DNA from: Gammaproteobacteria bacterium
GTDB lineage: Bacteria > Pseudomonadota > Gammaproteobacteria > Steroidobacterales > Steroidobacteraceae
NCBI GenBank assembly: GCA_030043215.1
Contig: JASHYG010000439.1
Span: forward strand, 1 to 5,601
Length of the DNA: 5,601 bases
Direction of reading: 5' to 3'
The number at the start of each line of letters is the position of its first letter. Position 1 is the stretch's first letter. A program made the position numbers and the translations under genes. A model generated the notes under the pieces. It was not told the DNA's origin, searched no databases, and was given only the letters and a program-made list of their open reading frames with translations. Of this stretch, positions 5,102-5,601 are shown one piece after another.

Positions 5102-5601
5102 ATGTCTTCCATAATCTCGATGATGACTCCGGCTCAAGTTGGTGCGCTAACAACCGTCCAGATTGCATCTCTCACGTCCACGGATCTCCAGGTTCTGACC
5201 TCGGCTCAGGCGGCGCAGCTCTCCACGGCGCAGATCAACGCGATATCGAGCTCGGCGATCGTTGACATCAGCTCGGCCGCGATTGCGGCCATGGCCGCAG
5301 ACATCTCCACGACGCAGATCGCGCTGCTCGTCGCCTCGCAACTGTCCACCGGCTTGCTGAACGCGCTCGGCAGCACTCAGCTTCAGGCCGTTACCACCGG
5401 GGACATCGGCGCGCTGACCAGCGTCGAGGTCGCGGGCCTCAGCAACACCGCGCTGAACAACCTGAGCAGCGCCCAGCTGCAGGCGATCACCACCAAGGAC
5501 ATCGCCGCCCTGACCACCGGTCAGGTCTCGAACCTCACGAGCACCACGCTGAACAATCTCGGGACGACCAACCTGCAGGCGATCAGCACCAAGGACATCG
5601 C
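5102..5601 (+). CDS. Octapeptide-repeat protein of unknown function, 3'-truncated by window edge
   Basis: I do not recognise this gene. The frame is open from ATG 5102 to the window end (166 full codons). AGGGA at 5088-5092 sits nine bases upstream, and an in-frame TAG at 5087-5089 rules out an earlier start. From residue 8 nearly all of the protein divides into octads of the form [LIVM]-[ST]-[ST]-x-[QDE]-[LIV]-x-[A], for example LTTVQIAS (16-23), LSTAQINA (40-47), LGSTQLQA (89-96) and ITTKDIAA (129-136). The register breaks once, at residues 64-80. From residue 81 the octads group into 32-residue units. The visible part has no Cys, Trp, Tyr, Phe, His or Arg, two Lys and seven acidic residues. 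No signal peptide or membrane segment is seen at the N-terminus. The S/T-x-x-Q/D/E pattern resembles helix capping boxes, so a solenoid of short helices is possible; a beta solenoid cannot be excluded. A sigma-28 promoter precedes it. A surface or secreted protein made with the filament is an inference only. Confidence 0.85.
   Translation, partial: MSSIISMMTPAQVGALTTVQIASLTSTDLQVLTSAQAAQLSTAQINAISSSAIVDISSAAIAAMAADISTTQIALLVASQLSTGLLNALGSTQLQAVTTGDIGALTSVEVAGLSNTALNNLSSAQLQAITTKDIAALTTGQVSNLTSTTLNNLGTTNLQAISTKDI
5123..5601 (+). repeat. Tandem 24-bp (8-residue) coding repeats
   Basis: Beginning at residue 8 of the open frame, about 18 octads follow in register except for short linkers at residues 64-67 (MAAD) and 76-80 (LVASQ). 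The first residue is nearly always Leu, Ile, Val or Met, the second Ser, Thr or Gly, and the sixth Leu, Ile, Val or Ala. The early octads are divergent in DNA sequence while keeping the amino-acid pattern, which suggests an old, selected array. The array is open at the window end. Confidence 0.8.
5342..5601 (+). repeat. 96-bp (four-octad, 32-residue) higher-order tandem repeat
   Basis: Three units are visible: 5342-5437, 5438-5533 and the partial 5534-5601. In order, each has an octad ending LLNA or LNN, one ending LQA, one with T-G/K-D-I, and one with a Val at position 6. The segments 5477-5505 and 5573-5601 are exactly 96 bases apart and differ at only one of 29 bases, pointing to recent duplication or gene conversion. 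More copies probably lie beyond the window. Confidence 0.8.

Noticed and set aside
5123..5160. Resemblance of MTPAQVGALTT to the start of TAL-effector repeats (LTPxQVVAIAS)
   Set aside because: The period here is 8 residues rather than about 34, there is no variable di-residue, and only the first octad looks similar; it is most likely a shared helix-capping pattern.
5056..5265. 69-codon frame starting in the repeat-gene leader
   Set aside because: It overlaps the repeat gene in another frame, has no ribosome site, and its ATG is part of a hairpin; the repeat frame is clearly the coding one.

Overview
The window is a late flagellar gene cluster read entirely on the + strand, from a GC-rich bacterium. 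The protein set (FlgL, a proteobacterial-type flagellin, FliD, FliS, FlaG) and three good sigma-28 (FliA) promoter matches point to a proteobacterium. The FliS sequence and gene order lean towards Gammaproteobacteria (perhaps the Nevskiales/Xanthomonadales side), but this is a weak inference and no taxon is proven.

Layout: positions 1-897 are the C-terminal 298 codons of flgL (hook-filament junction protein). A 175-base gap carries a sigma-28 promoter (952-978) for fliC, the flagellin gene (1073-2302). A strong GC-rich hairpin (2344-2371) separates fliC from fliD, the filament cap gene (2409-3860). A second sigma-28 promoter (3871-3897) precedes fliS, the flagellin chaperone gene (GTG start, 3931-4380), followed by a flaG-family gene (4446-4844). 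After a 257-base non-coding stretch holding a third sigma-28 promoter (4972-4998), an unrecognised open reading frame starts at 5102 and runs off the window end. It consists almost wholly of 8-residue repeats, and its later part shows a 32-residue (96-bp) higher-order repeat.

How it fits together: FlgL joins hook to filament, FliC builds the filament, FliD caps it, FliS guards unpolymerised flagellin in the cytoplasm, and FlaG probably tunes filament length. The octapeptide-repeat gene appears to be switched on by the same sigma factor and so at the same stage as the filament. Its function cannot be read from the sequence.

The two main points of interest are (1) this sigma-28-linked repeat protein and (2) the near absence of Lys and Arg in the exported flagellar proteins (FliD: no Arg and one Lys in 483 residues), while the cytoplasmic FliS and the FlaG protein have ordinary numbers. 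The repeat protein shares the basic-poor composition of the exported set, which is a hint, not proof, that it also leaves the cell.
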